Shown piece after piece: positions 20,525-28,589 of a stretch of DNA of 64,000 nt. A model generated the notes under the pieces. It did not search any database, was not told where the DNA came from, and saw only the letters and a list, made by a program, of their open reading frames with translations. Numbering within the stretch: position 1 is the stretch's first letter; each line of letters starts with the position of its first letter. This DNA is from Erythrobacter litoralis (GTDB lineage: Bacteria; Pseudomonadota; Alphaproteobacteria; Sphingomonadales; Sphingomonadaceae): the NCBI RefSeq assembly GCF_001719165.1, contig NZ_CP017057.1:1736001-1800000 (forward strand). The letters are read 5' to 3'. Made by a program: the position numbers and the translations under genes.

Positions 20525-21199
20525 ATGTTCATCGGTCACTTCGCACCGGCCTTCGCCGCTGCCGCTCTTGGCGAGCGCAGCCCGAAGCTCGACACCCTGT
20601 TCATAGCCGCGCAGCTGGTGGACTGGGGTTTCTTCTCCCTCGCGCTGATCGGCGTGGAAAAGATGCGGGTGGAGCCGGGCGCGACCGCGATGGTCCCGTT
20701 CGATCTCTACCACATGCCCTATACGCACAGCCTTGCCGGATGCGCCGCCTGGGCGATCGGGTTCGCGCTGATCGTCACCTTGTGGCAGCGCAATGCGTCA
20801 GGCGGGCTGATTGCAGGCGCAGTGGTGATGTCGCACTGGGTGCTCGACTGGCTGACCCATGCGCCCGACCTCACGCTGGCGGGATCGCCGCCTGCCTATG
20901 GGCTCGGCCTGTGGGACTGGCCGCTCATCGCCATGCCGCTCGAAATCGGGATCACGCTCGCCGCCTTCTTCTTCTACCTCGGGCGCACGCGCGGTCCGGT
21001 CGGGCAGCCGCTCATCCTGCTGGCGGCGCTCCTTGCGCTTCAGGGTTTCAACTGGTTCGCCCCGCACCCGGCCGAGGCGGGCGCGTTCCTCTACCTGCAG
21101 GCGCTCGTCGCCTTCGGCGTGCTGACCGCGCTCGCCTGGTGGGTCGGGGAGAACCGCCAGCGCATCCGAAGAGGCGGCTTGGCGGCCCGCTCCGCGTGA
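20525..21199 (+). CDS. Polytopic membrane protein, possibly YdjM/metal-dependent hydrolase-like
   Basis: A 224-residue protein with six or so membrane helices. Conserved-looking His/Asp residues sit at helix ends (YHMPYTHSLAG, MSHWVLDWLTHAPDL), reminiscent of the membrane-bound YdjM/DUF457 group annotated as metal-dependent hydrolases. No biochemical role is established. The ATG at 20525 is 20 bases after the DUF2177 gene, and purL follows after 29 bases. Confidence 0.75.
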   Translation: MFIGHFAPAFAAAALGERSPKLDTLFIAAQLVDWGFFSLALIGVEKMRVEPGATAMVPFDLYHMPYTHSLAGCAAWAIGFALIVTLWQRNASGGLIAGAVVMSHWVLDWLTHAPDLTLAGSPPAYGLGLWDWPLIAMPLEIGITLAAFFFYLGRTRGPVGQPLILLAALLALQGFNWFAPHPAEAGAFLYLQALVAFGVLTALAWWVGENRQRIRRGGLAARSA

Positions 21200-21228
21200 C
21201 CTAAAGGGCCCAGCCAAGGAGCCCCGAC

Positions 21229-23484
21229 ATGACTGCCATCACCCCCGAGACGATCGAACAGCACGGCCTTTCTCCCGAGGAATACGAGCGTGTCCTGCAT
21301 GCCCTGGGGCGCGAGCCGAATCTCGTCGAGCTCGGCATCTTCTCGGTCATGTGGTCGGAGCATTGCAGCTACAAGAGCTCGCGCGTGCATCTGAAGAAAC
21401 TGCCCACGCAGGCGCCGTGGGTGATCTGCGGGCCGGGCGAGAATGCGGGCGTGATCGATATCGGCGAAGGGCCGGAGGGGCAAAGGCTCGCGGCCATCTT
21501 CAAGATGGAGAGCCACAACCACCCATCCTACATCGAACCCTATCAGGGCGCGGCGACGGGCGTGGGCGGCATATTGCGCGATGTCTTCACCATGGGCGCG
21601 CGGCCGGTCGCGAACATGAACGCGCTGCGGTTCGGGCGCCCTGACCATCCGAAGATGAAGCATCTCGTTTCCGGCGTCGTCTCGGGCATCGGCGGCTACG
21701 GCAATTGCGTCGGCGTGCCGACCGTGGGCGGCGAGACCAATTTCCACCCCGCATATGACGGCAACATCCTCGTCAACGCGATGACCGTCGGGATCGCGGA
21801 CGCGGACCGGATCTTCTATTCGGCAGCCACCGGCGTCGGCAATCCGATCGTCTATGTCGGCTCCAAGACCGGGCGTGACGGCATCCACGGCGCGACCATG
21901 GCGAGCGCGGATTTCGAGGAGGACGCCGATGCCAAGCGCCCGACGGTCCAGGTCGGCGATCCCTTCACCGAGAAGCTGCTGATCGAGGCCTGCCTCGAAC
22001 TGATGGCGACCGATGCGATCGTCGCGATCCAGGACATGGGCGCAGCCGGCCTCACCTCCTCCAGCGTCGAAATGGCGACGAACGGCAAGGCCGGCATCCG
22101 GCTCGACATGAACAAGGTGCCGTGCCGCGAAGAGGGCATGACGCCCTATGAAATGATGCTGTCGGAAAGCCAGGAGCGGATGCTCATGGTGCTGAAGCCC
22201 GGCAAGGAGGACATGGCAGAGGCGATCTTCGCCAAGTGGGAGCTCGATTTCGCGGTCATCGGCGAGGTCACCGACACGCAGCACATGGTGCTCGAATGGA
22301 ACGGCGAAGTCGTTTGCGACATTCCCCTGGGCCCCCTTGCCGCCGATGCGCCGGAATATGAACGGCCCTATCTCTCCCGCGACGAATACAGCGCGTGGGT
22401 CAACATCCCGCGCCTGTCCGAAGTGCCGGAATCAAAGGACCCGGGCGCGGACCTCCTGAAAATGCTCGCCTCCCCCAACCTTGCCTCGCGCCGCTGGATC
22501 GCGGAGCAATACGATTCGCAGGTGATGGGCGACACGCTCCAGACCGGGGGCGATGCGGCGGTGGTGCGCATTCACGGGACCAATCGCGCGCTCGCGATCA
22601 GCACCGACTGCACGCCGCGCTATGTCCATGCCGACCCCTGTGAAGGCGGAAAGCAGGCCATCGCCGAGGCATGGCGGAACCTGTGCGCGGTGGGCGCGCG
22701 GCCGCTGGCGGTGACGAACTGCCTCAATTTCGCGAACCCGCAGCGGCCCGAGATCATGAGCCAGTTCGTCCACGCTCTCGAAGGCATGGGCGATGCCTGC
22801 CGCGCTCTCGATTTCCCGATCGTGAGCGGCAATGTCAGCCTCTACAACGAAAGCAAGGCAACCGGCGGCGGCTCGGCGATCCTCCCCACGCCCGCGATCG
22901 GCGGGGTCGGCGTAATCGAGGACGCTGGCCGCATGACCACCCCCGCCTTCAAGGCGGCGGGCGATGCGATCTACCTCGTCGCGCCCGAATTCTGGGCGAC
23001 GCCCGACCCGACCCGCTCGCATCTCGGCCAGTCGCTCTGGCTTGCCGTGATCGAAGGCCGCGAGGAAGGCCGCGCGCCGCCGGTCGATCTCGAGGCCGAA
23101 CGCGGCGCGGGAGAAATCGTGCGCCGGTTGATCGACGAGCAATTGCTTAGCGCGGTGCACGACGTATCCGATGGCGGCCTCGCCGTGGCGCTTGCGGAAA
23201 TGGCGCTGTCCGGGGGTCTCGGTGCCGAGCTTGCGCGCAATGTCGCCTATACACCCGCGCAGTGGTGGTTCGGCGAAGACCAGGCGCGCTATGTCGTCAC
23301 CGTCTCGCCCGAGAACGCCGAGGCTTTCAACCGCATCGTCGCCGAGGGGCCGGAAAGCGCCGAGGCCGAACTGGTCGGCTTCACCCGGATCGGCACCGTC
23401 GGCGGCGACACCTTGCTGGGCCAGAGCCTCGCAAGCCTGCGCGAGGCGCATGAGAGCTTCTTCAGGGACTGGATGGAGAGCTGA
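21229..23484 (+). CDS. purL: Phosphoribosylformylglycinamidine synthase subunit PurL
   Basis: Small-type PurL, which with PurQ and PurS converts FGAR to FGAM in purine synthesis. The 751-residue protein has the N-terminal [20 protein letters not shown] motif region (catalytic His near residue 45), [10 protein letters not shown], two AIRS-type ATP-binding halves ([28 protein letters not shown]) and late [12 protein letters not shown]. There is a Shine-Dalgarno AAGGAG at 21216-21221. The stop overlaps the next gene's ATG (TGATG). Confidence 0.97.
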   Translation: MTAITPETIEQHGLSPEEYERVLHALGREPNLVELGIFSVMWSEHCSYKSSRVHLKKLPTQAPWVICGPGENAGVIDIGEGPEGQRLAAIFKMESHNHPSYIEPYQGAATGVGGILRDVFTMGARPVANMNALRFGRPDHPKMKHLVSGVVSGIGGYGNCVGVPTVGGETNFHPAYDGNILVNAMTVGIADADRIFYSAATGVGNPIVYVGSKTGRDGIHGATMASADFEEDADAKRPTVQVGDPFTEKLLIEACLELMATDAIVAIQDMGAAGLTSSSVEMATNGKAGIRLDMNKVPCREEGMTPYEMMLSESQERMLMVLKPGKEDMAEAIFAKWELDFAVIGEVTDTQHMVLEWNGEVVCDIPLGPLAADAPEYERPYLSRDEYSAWVNIPRLSEVPESKDPGADLLKMLASPNLASRRWIAEQYDSQVMGDTLQTGGDAAVVRIHGTNRALAISTDCTPRYVHADPCEGGKQAIAEAWRNLCAVGARPLAVTNCLNFANPQRPEIMSQFVHALEGMGDACRALDFPIVSGNVSLYNESKATGGGSAILPTPAIGGVGVIEDAGRMTTPAFKAAGDAIYLVAPEFWATPDPTRSHLGQSLWLAVIEGREEGRAPPVDLEAERGAGEIVRRLIDEQLLSAVHDVSDGGLAVALAEMALSGGLGAELARNVAYTPAQWWFGEDQARYVVTVSPENAEAFNRIVAEGPESAEAELVGFTRIGTVGGDTLLGQSLASLREAHESFFRDWMES

Positions 23485-23891
23485 TGAGCGCCGGCCACTC
23501 CGGAACGCCGCTCGCAAGAAAGCTCAACCTGCGCGACGGGCAGCGTTGCTGGTTCGAGGGAATGCCGGACCATGTGCAGGACGAAATCGACGAATACGCG
23601 CTCGATCTGGTCTTCGTGGCCGATCCGGCGGAGGGGATCGACGCGGCCCATATCTTCGTGACGGACGGCGCGCACCTTTCGGCAAGGCTTTCGCGGCTCA
23701 AGGGGCAGATCGCAAGCGACGGACAGATCTGGGTCAGCTTTCCGAACGGGGAATCGGCCAGCGAAACCGCGCTCGACGAGGCTCAGGTTCAGCGCATCGG
23801 TGTTGAACTCGGGCTCGTCGACACGAAGAAATGCGCGCTCGACGACATCTGGTCGTCCGTCAAATTCGTGATCGCCAAGGCGGACCGCTAG
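23484..23891 (+). CDS. DUF3052-like protein
   Basis: A 135-residue soluble protein that starts on the last base of the purL stop, so it is translationally coupled. It begins HSGTPLARKLNLRDGQRCWF and ends with GLVDTKKCALDDIWSSVKFVIAK, matching the DUF3052-type pattern (GTPLAKKL... GLVDxKVCAVDExWSGLKF). In the family the central WVSWPK motif is common; here it is WVSFPN. Function is unknown. Its TAG is interlocked with the stop of the convergent coq4 gene in a shared CTAG (23888-23891). Confidence 0.8.
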   Translation: MSAGHSGTPLARKLNLRDGQRCWFEGMPDHVQDEIDEYALDLVFVADPAEGIDAAHIFVTDGAHLSARLSRLKGQIASDGQIWVSFPNGESASETALDEAQVQRIGVELGLVDTKKCALDDIWSSVKFVIAKADR

Positions 23892-24691
23892 GCCGCTTCC
23901 GCGCCGCCCAGCGTCAGTTCCTCGCGAAAATTGCCTTCGGCTTCGAGGATCCGGATGCATTCGCGATGGATCACCGGCTTTGCGATCCCGAGCCGCGCCC
24001 GCGCCGCGTCGATATCCTCTCGCATCAGCGCCGCGATGTCCTCATGCGCGATCTTCGCCGCCGCACGGCCATTGCGCTGCCCTTCGCGCACCGCCCGCAT
24101 CAGCGGGGCTTTCGTGCCCGAAACCTTGGCGATCTGCCGCGCGCCGGCATAGGCGATGAAGAGCAGCCCCTTGTTGTGGTTCTGCGAATAGGAAAAGGCG
24201 AGCAGGCTCGTCTCGCCCAGCGCATCGCGGCCATAGCCGGTCAGGACGTGGAACAGGTCATGCGTGTCGCGCAGGCGATCGAAATACCATTGGGTAAGAT
24301 CGCGCGGCAGCGTCTCTGGCGGCGCCCATTTGTGGCTTTCCGCGACCAACCCCGCAGCCGAGAGCCCCTCGCGCTTCATGAAGGCGATGTAACGCTGCGC
24401 AACGCTGTTTTCGGGCAGACCGGCCCAGCGTTCGTGATCATCCAGCATGGCGGGAATGTCCTGCCCTTCGGCAAGGAAACGCTGGCCTTCAGCCGACAGG
24501 ATGAATTCGCGCGCCTGCCGGTGGGTGCGCCTGCCCTTGGTCGCCTCGATGATGTGGAACACCTGTTCGGTGTCCTCCTTGTCCTCGACCAGTCGGCCGA
24601 AATGGTGGAGCACCTTGAACGGGCGAATGCCCGAAACCCGGCGTTCGGGCGCGATCAGCGGGAGATCGGTCGGGGTCATCTGGGCCTCCAT
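23888..24691 (-). CDS. Coq4-family protein, copy A
   Basis: A 267-residue protein of the Coq4 family, which in eukaryotes and some bacteria acts in ubiquinone synthesis (C1 oxidative decarboxylation of the ring). The diagnostic zinc motif HDxxHx11E is intact: HDLFHVLTGYGRDALGE (His near residue 141). Other features are DTEQVFHIIEA, GLSAAGLVAE and the C-terminal YHRECxRI-like VIHRECIRILEAEG. No transmembrane segment is seen. The start may be 24691 or 24679. A palindrome lies 15-28 bases upstream. The gene diverges from the nitroreductase, and another Coq4 gene (25452-26285) lies beyond it. Confidence 0.9.
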   Translation of the reverse strand: MEAQMTPTDLPLIAPERRVSGIRPFKVLHHFGRLVEDKEDTEQVFHIIEATKGRRTHRQAREFILSAEGQRFLAEGQDIPAMLDDHERWAGLPENSVAQRYIAFMKREGLSAAGLVAESHKWAPPETLPRDLTQWYFDRLRDTHDLFHVLTGYGRDALGETSLLAFSYSQNHNKGLLFIAYAGARQIAKVSGTKAPLMRAVREGQRNGRAAAKIAHEDIAALMREDIDAARARLGIAKPVIHRECIRILEAEGNFREELTLGGAEAA

Positions 24692-24705
24692 GCGAGAGCC
24701 ATTAT

Positions 24706-24719
24706 TTACATGGCTGTCA
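24706..24719. promoter_or_regulatory. Operator-like palindrome between coq4-A and the nitroreductase
   Basis: TTACA-TGGC-TGTCA, an inverted repeat with one mismatch, sits in the divergent region and resembles the half-sites of TetR/AcrR-type operators. A better copy of the same TTACA-N4-TGTAA layout lies upstream of the second coq4 gene at 26330. No regulator gene is adjacent. Confidence 0.4.
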
Positions 24720-24768
24720 GTTAATAGTCCACTTCACAAATGCGCGGGCTGCCCGGATAGAGGGAGGC

Positions 24769-25455
24769 ATGAAACCGCATGAAACCGTTCCCTATTCGCT
24801 GCCGCGCCTTTCAGACGAGGAAAGCATCACCCGCGCCCGGGCGATGCGCGACCGGCTCAAACAGCGCCGCACCTGCCGGTATTTCTCGGACGAACCGGTC
24901 CCGCGCGAAGTGATCGAGGCAGCGATCGAAGCAGCGGCGACGGCCCCTAATGGCGCGAACCACCAGCCCTGGCATTTCGCAGTCGTCGCCTCGCCCGCGA
25001 AAAAACGCGCGATCCGGCAGGCGGCGGAGGCCGAGGAGCGGCGGTTTTACGGCGAGGACGGCGACGACCCCAAGGCGAGCGAGCAATGGCTCGCCGCGCT
25101 CAGCGATCTTGGCACCGATGCGGACAAGCCCTTTCTCGAAACCGCGCCCTATCTCATCGTCGTCTTCGCGCAGAGAAAGGGCGGGATCGAGGAGGACGGG
25201 GTCACGCAGAACTATTACGTCAGCGAAAGCGTCGGGATTGCGTGCGGGATGCTGATCGCGACGCTCCACGAAGCGGGCCTTGCGACGCTTACGCACACGC
25301 CCTCGCCGATGGGTTTCCTGCGCGAGGCATGCGGGCGGCCCGAATGGGAAAAGCCGCTGATGATCGTGGTGGTCGGCCACCCCGGCGCGCATGCGAGCGT
25401 GCCCGCCCATGCGCTTCGCAAGAAGCCGCTGTCGCAGATTTCAAGCTGGCTCTAG
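24769..25455 (+). CDS. Nitroreductase-family flavoprotein, resembling iodotyrosine deiodinase
   Basis: A 228-residue FMN oxidoreductase. RRTCRYFSDEPVPREV at residues 33-48 carries the FMN-phosphate arginines, with APNGANHQPWHF near 63-74. A lid region follows (EERRFYGED, SEQWLAAL), and the C-terminus has THTPSPMGFLREACGRPEWEKPLMIVVVGHP. The lid and the TPSPMGFL...EKPLM pattern resemble the iodotyrosine deiodinase branch, but the substrate is unknown. It is flanked by two Coq4 genes and shares CTAG overlapping stops with the second (25452-25455). Confidence 0.88.
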   Translation: MKPHETVPYSLPRLSDEESITRARAMRDRLKQRRTCRYFSDEPVPREVIEAAIEAAATAPNGANHQPWHFAVVASPAKKRAIRQAAEAEERRFYGEDGDDPKASEQWLAALSDLGTDADKPFLETAPYLIVVFAQRKGGIEEDGVTQNYYVSESVGIACGMLIATLHEAGLATLTHTPSPMGFLREACGRPEWEKPLMIVVVGHPGAHASVPAHALRKKPLSQISSWL

Positions 25456-26285
25456 GCCGCGACCGGCTCCTCGCTCGCCGGGCCGCTTGCAAGCAGGTCA
25501 TAGGGATCGGTCCCCTCCTCGCGCCAGATGCGGTGACATTCGCGGTATTTCGTCGGCGCGGGGATGTTGAGCGCGCTGCGCACCCGGTCGAGCGGCTGCT
25601 TGAGCAGTTCGCGGATCGGCTGTTCGATCAGGCTCGGCGCCCCCTTGCCGGTGCGCTTCGCCTGGTTCACCGCGCCAAAGACGGGAGCTTTCGAGCCCCA
25701 CGCCATCTTTTTGATGTTGGCCGCGCCCGCATAACCGATCAGCAGGTGGCCATGCGTGGGCGACTGACCGTGGGTGAACAGCAGCACGCACTGCTCGCCA
25801 AGAGCGTCGCGGCCATATCCGGTGAGGACATGGAAAAGATCATGCGTATCGCGTGAGCGTTCGGCGAACCATTGCACGAGATCGGGATATTTCGCGCGGC
25901 CGAGCTTTTCCGCCTCGGCAACCAGCCCCGCCGCCGACAGGCCTTCGTTCTCCATGAAATCGCAATAGGCATGGGCGAGACTGCCCTTGGGCGTCTGGCG
26001 CAGCGCGGCATGATCGTCGAGGATTTCGGGCAGGCTCGGCTCGGTCCGGCGCAGCAATTCCCCGCGCTCCGACAGGGCGAGCGCCCTCACCCGCGGCAGG
26101 AAATCCTTCGAGGGAAGCGATTCGTAGATCTTGAAGACAAGGCTCGTATCCTCCTTGTCCTTCATCAGGAGCTGGAAGTTCTTCACCGCGCGCGGGAGCG
26201 AATAACGCGGCTCAGGCCGGGCCGGATGGCACAGAACCGTGCCGTCGGCTGCGGTGAGAGAGGTGTAGTCGATTGCCTTGCTCAT
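25452..26285 (-). CDS. Coq4-family protein, copy B
   Basis: A 277-residue paralogue of the 23888-24691 product, keeping HDLFHVLTGYGRDALGE (His near residue 145), GLSAAGLVAEAEKLG and KYRECHRIWREEG. It differs in a longer N-terminus (SKAIDYTSLTAADG...) and in the region after the metal motif (THGQSPTHGHLL). Tandem Coq4-like genes are unusual, so the two may have divided roles. An upstream palindrome TTACA-N4-TGTAA (26330-26343) suggests control separate from the general ubi pathway. serB lies upstream on the same strand. Confidence 0.9.
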   Translation of the reverse strand: MSKAIDYTSLTAADGTVLCHPARPEPRYSLPRAVKNFQLLMKDKEDTSLVFKIYESLPSKDFLPRVRALALSERGELLRRTEPSLPEILDDHAALRQTPKGSLAHAYCDFMENEGLSAAGLVAEAEKLGRAKYPDLVQWFAERSRDTHDLFHVLTGYGRDALGEQCVLLFTHGQSPTHGHLLIGYAGAANIKKMAWGSKAPVFGAVNQAKRTGKGAPSLIEQPIRELLKQPLDRVRSALNIPAPTKYRECHRIWREEGTDPYDLLASGPASEEPVAA

Positions 26286-26329
26286 GGTCGGGCCCCTTGA
26301 TCGCTAGGCGGCGCTTAACACCGCACTAC

Positions 26330-26343
26330 TTACATTCGTGTAA
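26330..26343. promoter_or_regulatory. Operator-like palindrome upstream of coq4-B
   Basis: TTACA-TTCG-TGTAA, a perfect inverted repeat 45-58 bases before the coq4-B start, matches the layout of TetR/AcrR-family operators and shares its half-sites with the copy at 24706-24719. A second inverted repeat, GATCCGG-TC-CCGGATC, lies at 26351-26366. Confidence 0.5.
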
Positions 26344-26406
26344 ATAGCAGGATCCGGTCCCGGATCAAAACCCTTTCGCCGCCCGCGCCTAACGGCCGGG
26401 CGCGTT

Positions 26407-27354
26407 TCAGGCCCTTTCGACCCAATCGGCGCGCGGGATGCCGAACAACGACAGCACCGCGGTAAGGTCCCCTCTGTCTATCCGCCCGTTCGCCGCCGCG
26501 CGCGCCTTGGGCTTGGCGCGATAGGCAAAACCGTAGCTCGCCGCTTCGATCATCGGGATATCGTTCGCCCCGTCGCCGGTCGCGAGGCTGTGCGCTTCGC
26601 TGCCGAGCTGTGCGAGTTCCTCATCCAGCACGCGCGCCTTGACGCCCGCATCGGTTACCGGCCCTTCGAGCTCGCCCGTCAGCACTCCGCCCTTCACCGC
26701 GAGCCGGTTGCCCACCACCCGGTCGAAACCCAGTCGCTCGCCGACGGGATCGGCGAAATGATGAAACCCGCCGGTCACCAGCACGCTGCGCGCGCCCTTC
26801 GCCGCGAGCGTCGCGACCAGCGTCGCCGCGCCCGGATTGGGGCGGATACGTTCGGAAAGACAGCGATCTATCGCGGATTCCTCCAACCCTTCGAGCAGGG
26901 CGACGCGTTCGCGCAGGGCAGCTTCGAAATCGAGTTCGCCCTGCATCGCGCGTTCGGTAATCGCGGCGATCTGGTCCTTGATCCCGGCATAGTCCGCCAG
27001 CTCGTCGATGCATTCCTGCCCGATCATGGTCGAATCCATGTCCGAGACGAACAGGTGCGGCACGATGATCTCGCCCCCCGTCGCCGGCGCCCCGACCAGC
27101 GCGTCGCACGGGCCGAAATGGGCGTCGATCACTTCCAGCACCGCCGCGGGGGCGGCATCGGCAAAGGAGAGCTGGAGCACTCCGTCGCAATGCTGCAGCA
27201 TCACCGCGGCCGCGACCGGCATGTCGGCCTTCGCAAACGCTGCGAGCGCCGCGTCGAGCCGCGCCTCCAGCCCGGGCGCGGGGGCCGCTTCCTCGGTTCC
27301 CGCTTCTACGGTTCCCTGGGGCCCCGTCTCTGCTATCAGCCGGGCTATGAGCAC
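26407..27354 (-). CDS. serB: Phosphoserine phosphatase
   Basis: Hydrolyses phosphoserine in the last step of serine synthesis. HAD-superfamily motifs are visible: the nucleophile DMDSTMIGQECIDE (two catalytic Asp), SVLVTGGFHHF with the Thr, and ATGDGANDIPMIEAA for the metal-binding Asp residues. An N-terminal regulatory-like region of about 100 residues precedes the catalytic domain, as in alphaproteobacterial SerB. I place the start at GTG 27354, giving 315 aa (MLIARLIAETG), because AGGAG lies correctly upstream on the minus strand and the longer frame runs into miaA. The start overlaps the divergent miaA ATG by eight bases. Confidence 0.9.
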   Translation of the reverse strand: MLIARLIAETGPQGTVEAGTEEAAPAPGLEARLDAALAAFAKADMPVAAAVMLQHCDGVLQLSFADAAPAAVLEVIDAHFGPCDALVGAPATGGEIIVPHLFVSDMDSTMIGQECIDELADYAGIKDQIAAITERAMQGELDFEAALRERVALLEGLEESAIDRCLSERIRPNPGAATLVATLAAKGARSVLVTGGFHHFADPVGERLGFDRVVGNRLAVKGGVLTGELEGPVTDAGVKARVLDEELAQLGSEAHSLATGDGANDIPMIEAASYGFAYRAKPKARAAANGRIDRGDLTAVLSLFGIPRADWVERA

Positions 27355-28333
27355 CAGGCAATCTCCTGAAAAATCCTCCGAAGGCCGCGCGAATACGCGC
27401 CCGCTCGCGCTCATTGCAGGGCCGACCGCCAGCGGCAAGAGCGCTCTTGCGCTGCGGCTGGCGGATGCGTGGACGGACACGGGCAAGCGCGAGGCGCGGA
27501 TCATAAACGCGGATTCGATGCAGCTTTACCGCGACATCCCGATCCTCTCCGCAGCGCCCGGCCCGCAGGAGCGCGAGCGCCATCCACACCTCCTTTACGA
27601 CGAATGGGACGGGGCCGAAGCCTGCTCCGCCGCCGCGTGGGCGGACCGCGCGAAGGATGAGATCGACGCCGCGCACGAGGCCGGCGCGCTGCCGATCCTC
27701 GTCGGCGGGACGGGCATGTATATCAAGGTCCTGCTCGAAGGCATCGCCCCCATTCCCGAGATCGATCCCGAAATCCGCGCCGTGGTCCGCGCGCTGCCGG
27801 TGGATAGCGCCCATGCCGCGCTTATGATCGAGGACCCCGAACGCGCGATCCAGCTTGCCCCGACCGACAGCCAGCGCATCGCGCGCGCGCTGGAGGTCAA
27901 GCGTTCGACCGGCGTCACGCTCGCCGACTGGCAGCGCGCCAGGACCGGGGGGATCGCAGAGGAGGTGGACCTGCACGCCGCGGTGCTTCTGCCCGATCGC
28001 GAGGCGCTCTACCGCCGCTGCGACGAGCGTTTCGAGGCGATGCTGCGCAGAGGCGCCGTGGCCGAGGTCGAGACGTTGCTCGAACGCGATCTCGACCCTG
28101 CACTGCCCGTCATGCGCGCGATCGGCGTGCCCGAGATCGCCGCCTATCTTGCCGACGAAACGAGCCGCGCCGACATGATCGCGGCCGGCCAGCAGGCGAC
28201 CCGCAATTACGCCAAGCGGCAATTCACCTGGCTGAGGCACCAGTCGGGCGCGGGCTGGCCGACAGTTCACGAAAGCGGCGAATCTCAAAATATCACTACG
28301 GATAATCTTTTCGCAGGATTATTACGCGATTAA
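27347..28333 (+). CDS. miaA: tRNA dimethylallyltransferase
   Basis: Adds a dimethylallyl group to A37 of tRNAs reading codons that begin with U. The 328-residue protein has the P-loop GPTASGKS (residues about 25-32), INADSMQLYRDIPI, and the C-terminal ATRNYAKRQFTWLR. ATG 27347 is the natural start. Its 5' end overlaps serB's start on the opposite strand by eight bases, so neither gene has a separate intergenic promoter region. Confidence 0.95.
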   Translation: MSTRQSPEKSSEGRANTRPLALIAGPTASGKSALALRLADAWTDTGKREARIINADSMQLYRDIPILSAAPGPQERERHPHLLYDEWDGAEACSAAAWADRAKDEIDAAHEAGALPILVGGTGMYIKVLLEGIAPIPEIDPEIRAVVRALPVDSAHAALMIEDPERAIQLAPTDSQRIARALEVKRSTGVTLADWQRARTGGIAEEVDLHAAVLLPDREALYRRCDERFEAMLRRGAVAEVETLLERDLDPALPVMRAIGVPEIAAYLADETSRADMIAAGQQATRNYAKRQFTWLRHQSGAGWPTVHESGESQNITTDNLFAGLLRD

Positions 28334-28336
28334 GGG

Positions 28337-28363
28337 TTGACGCATTAGATTGTGGCGTCTAGC
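28337..28363 (+). promoter_or_regulatory. Candidate promoter of the ilv operon
   Basis: TTGACG (28337-28342) lies just after the miaA stop, with a poor -10-like TCTAGC at 28358-28363 after 15 bases. The -10 match is weak, so the exact position is uncertain. It would place the leader peptide about 100 bases into the transcript. Confidence 0.35.
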
Positions 28364-28469
28364 TCGCATTCCGCACGGCGTCGCCTGAAATGCGGCGCAT
28401 GGTTTCGGTTCCGTCACGAAAGGCTGCAATGGCCGACCGTGGCGAAAGGAAAGGTGAAAGGCCCACGTC

Positions 28470-28505
28470 ATGCTCGTCCTTCTTATCGTAGATGGTGCAG
28501 GCTGA
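28470..28505 (+). CDS. ilv operon leader peptide
   Basis: An 11-residue reading frame, MLVLLIVDGAG, contains consecutive Leu, Val, Leu, Leu, Ile, Val codons. AAAGG at 28457-28461 gives a good ribosome-binding site. Ribosome stalling on Leu, Val or Ile codons would alter folding of the downstream attenuator hairpin, the known mechanism for ilv operons in proteobacteria. The sequence is seen; the function is inference. Confidence 0.85.
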   Translation: MLVLLIVDGAG

Positions 28506-28536
28506 TCGAGGGATCCTTCCTTTTGGATATCCTGAT

Positions 28537-28574
28537 CGGCCCGATGCGACCCACGCTTCGGGCCGGTTTCATTT
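28537..28574 (+). terminator. Attenuator terminator of the ilv operon
   Basis: CGGCCCGA (28537-28544) pairs with TCGGGCCG (28558-28565), with an inner GCG/CGC pairing after a T-T mismatch and an ACCCA loop, followed by TTTCATTT. It lies 31 bases after the leader peptide stop and 15 bases before the ilvB start. An alternative weak stem lies at 28504-28537. Confidence 0.85.
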
Positions 28575-28589
28575 CGGGAGATTGGTAAA

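Noticed and set aside
26351..26366. Inverted repeat GATCCGG-TC-CCGGATC as a terminator for serB or coq4-B
   Set aside because: The two-base loop is too tight and it lies upstream of coq4-B on the wrong side for serB termination without a T-tract. It may be part of an operator, but that is unsupported.
28352..28588. 78-residue frame in the ilv leader
   Set aside because: It overlaps the leader peptide and the attenuator in another frame and lacks a signal, domain or ribosome-binding site.
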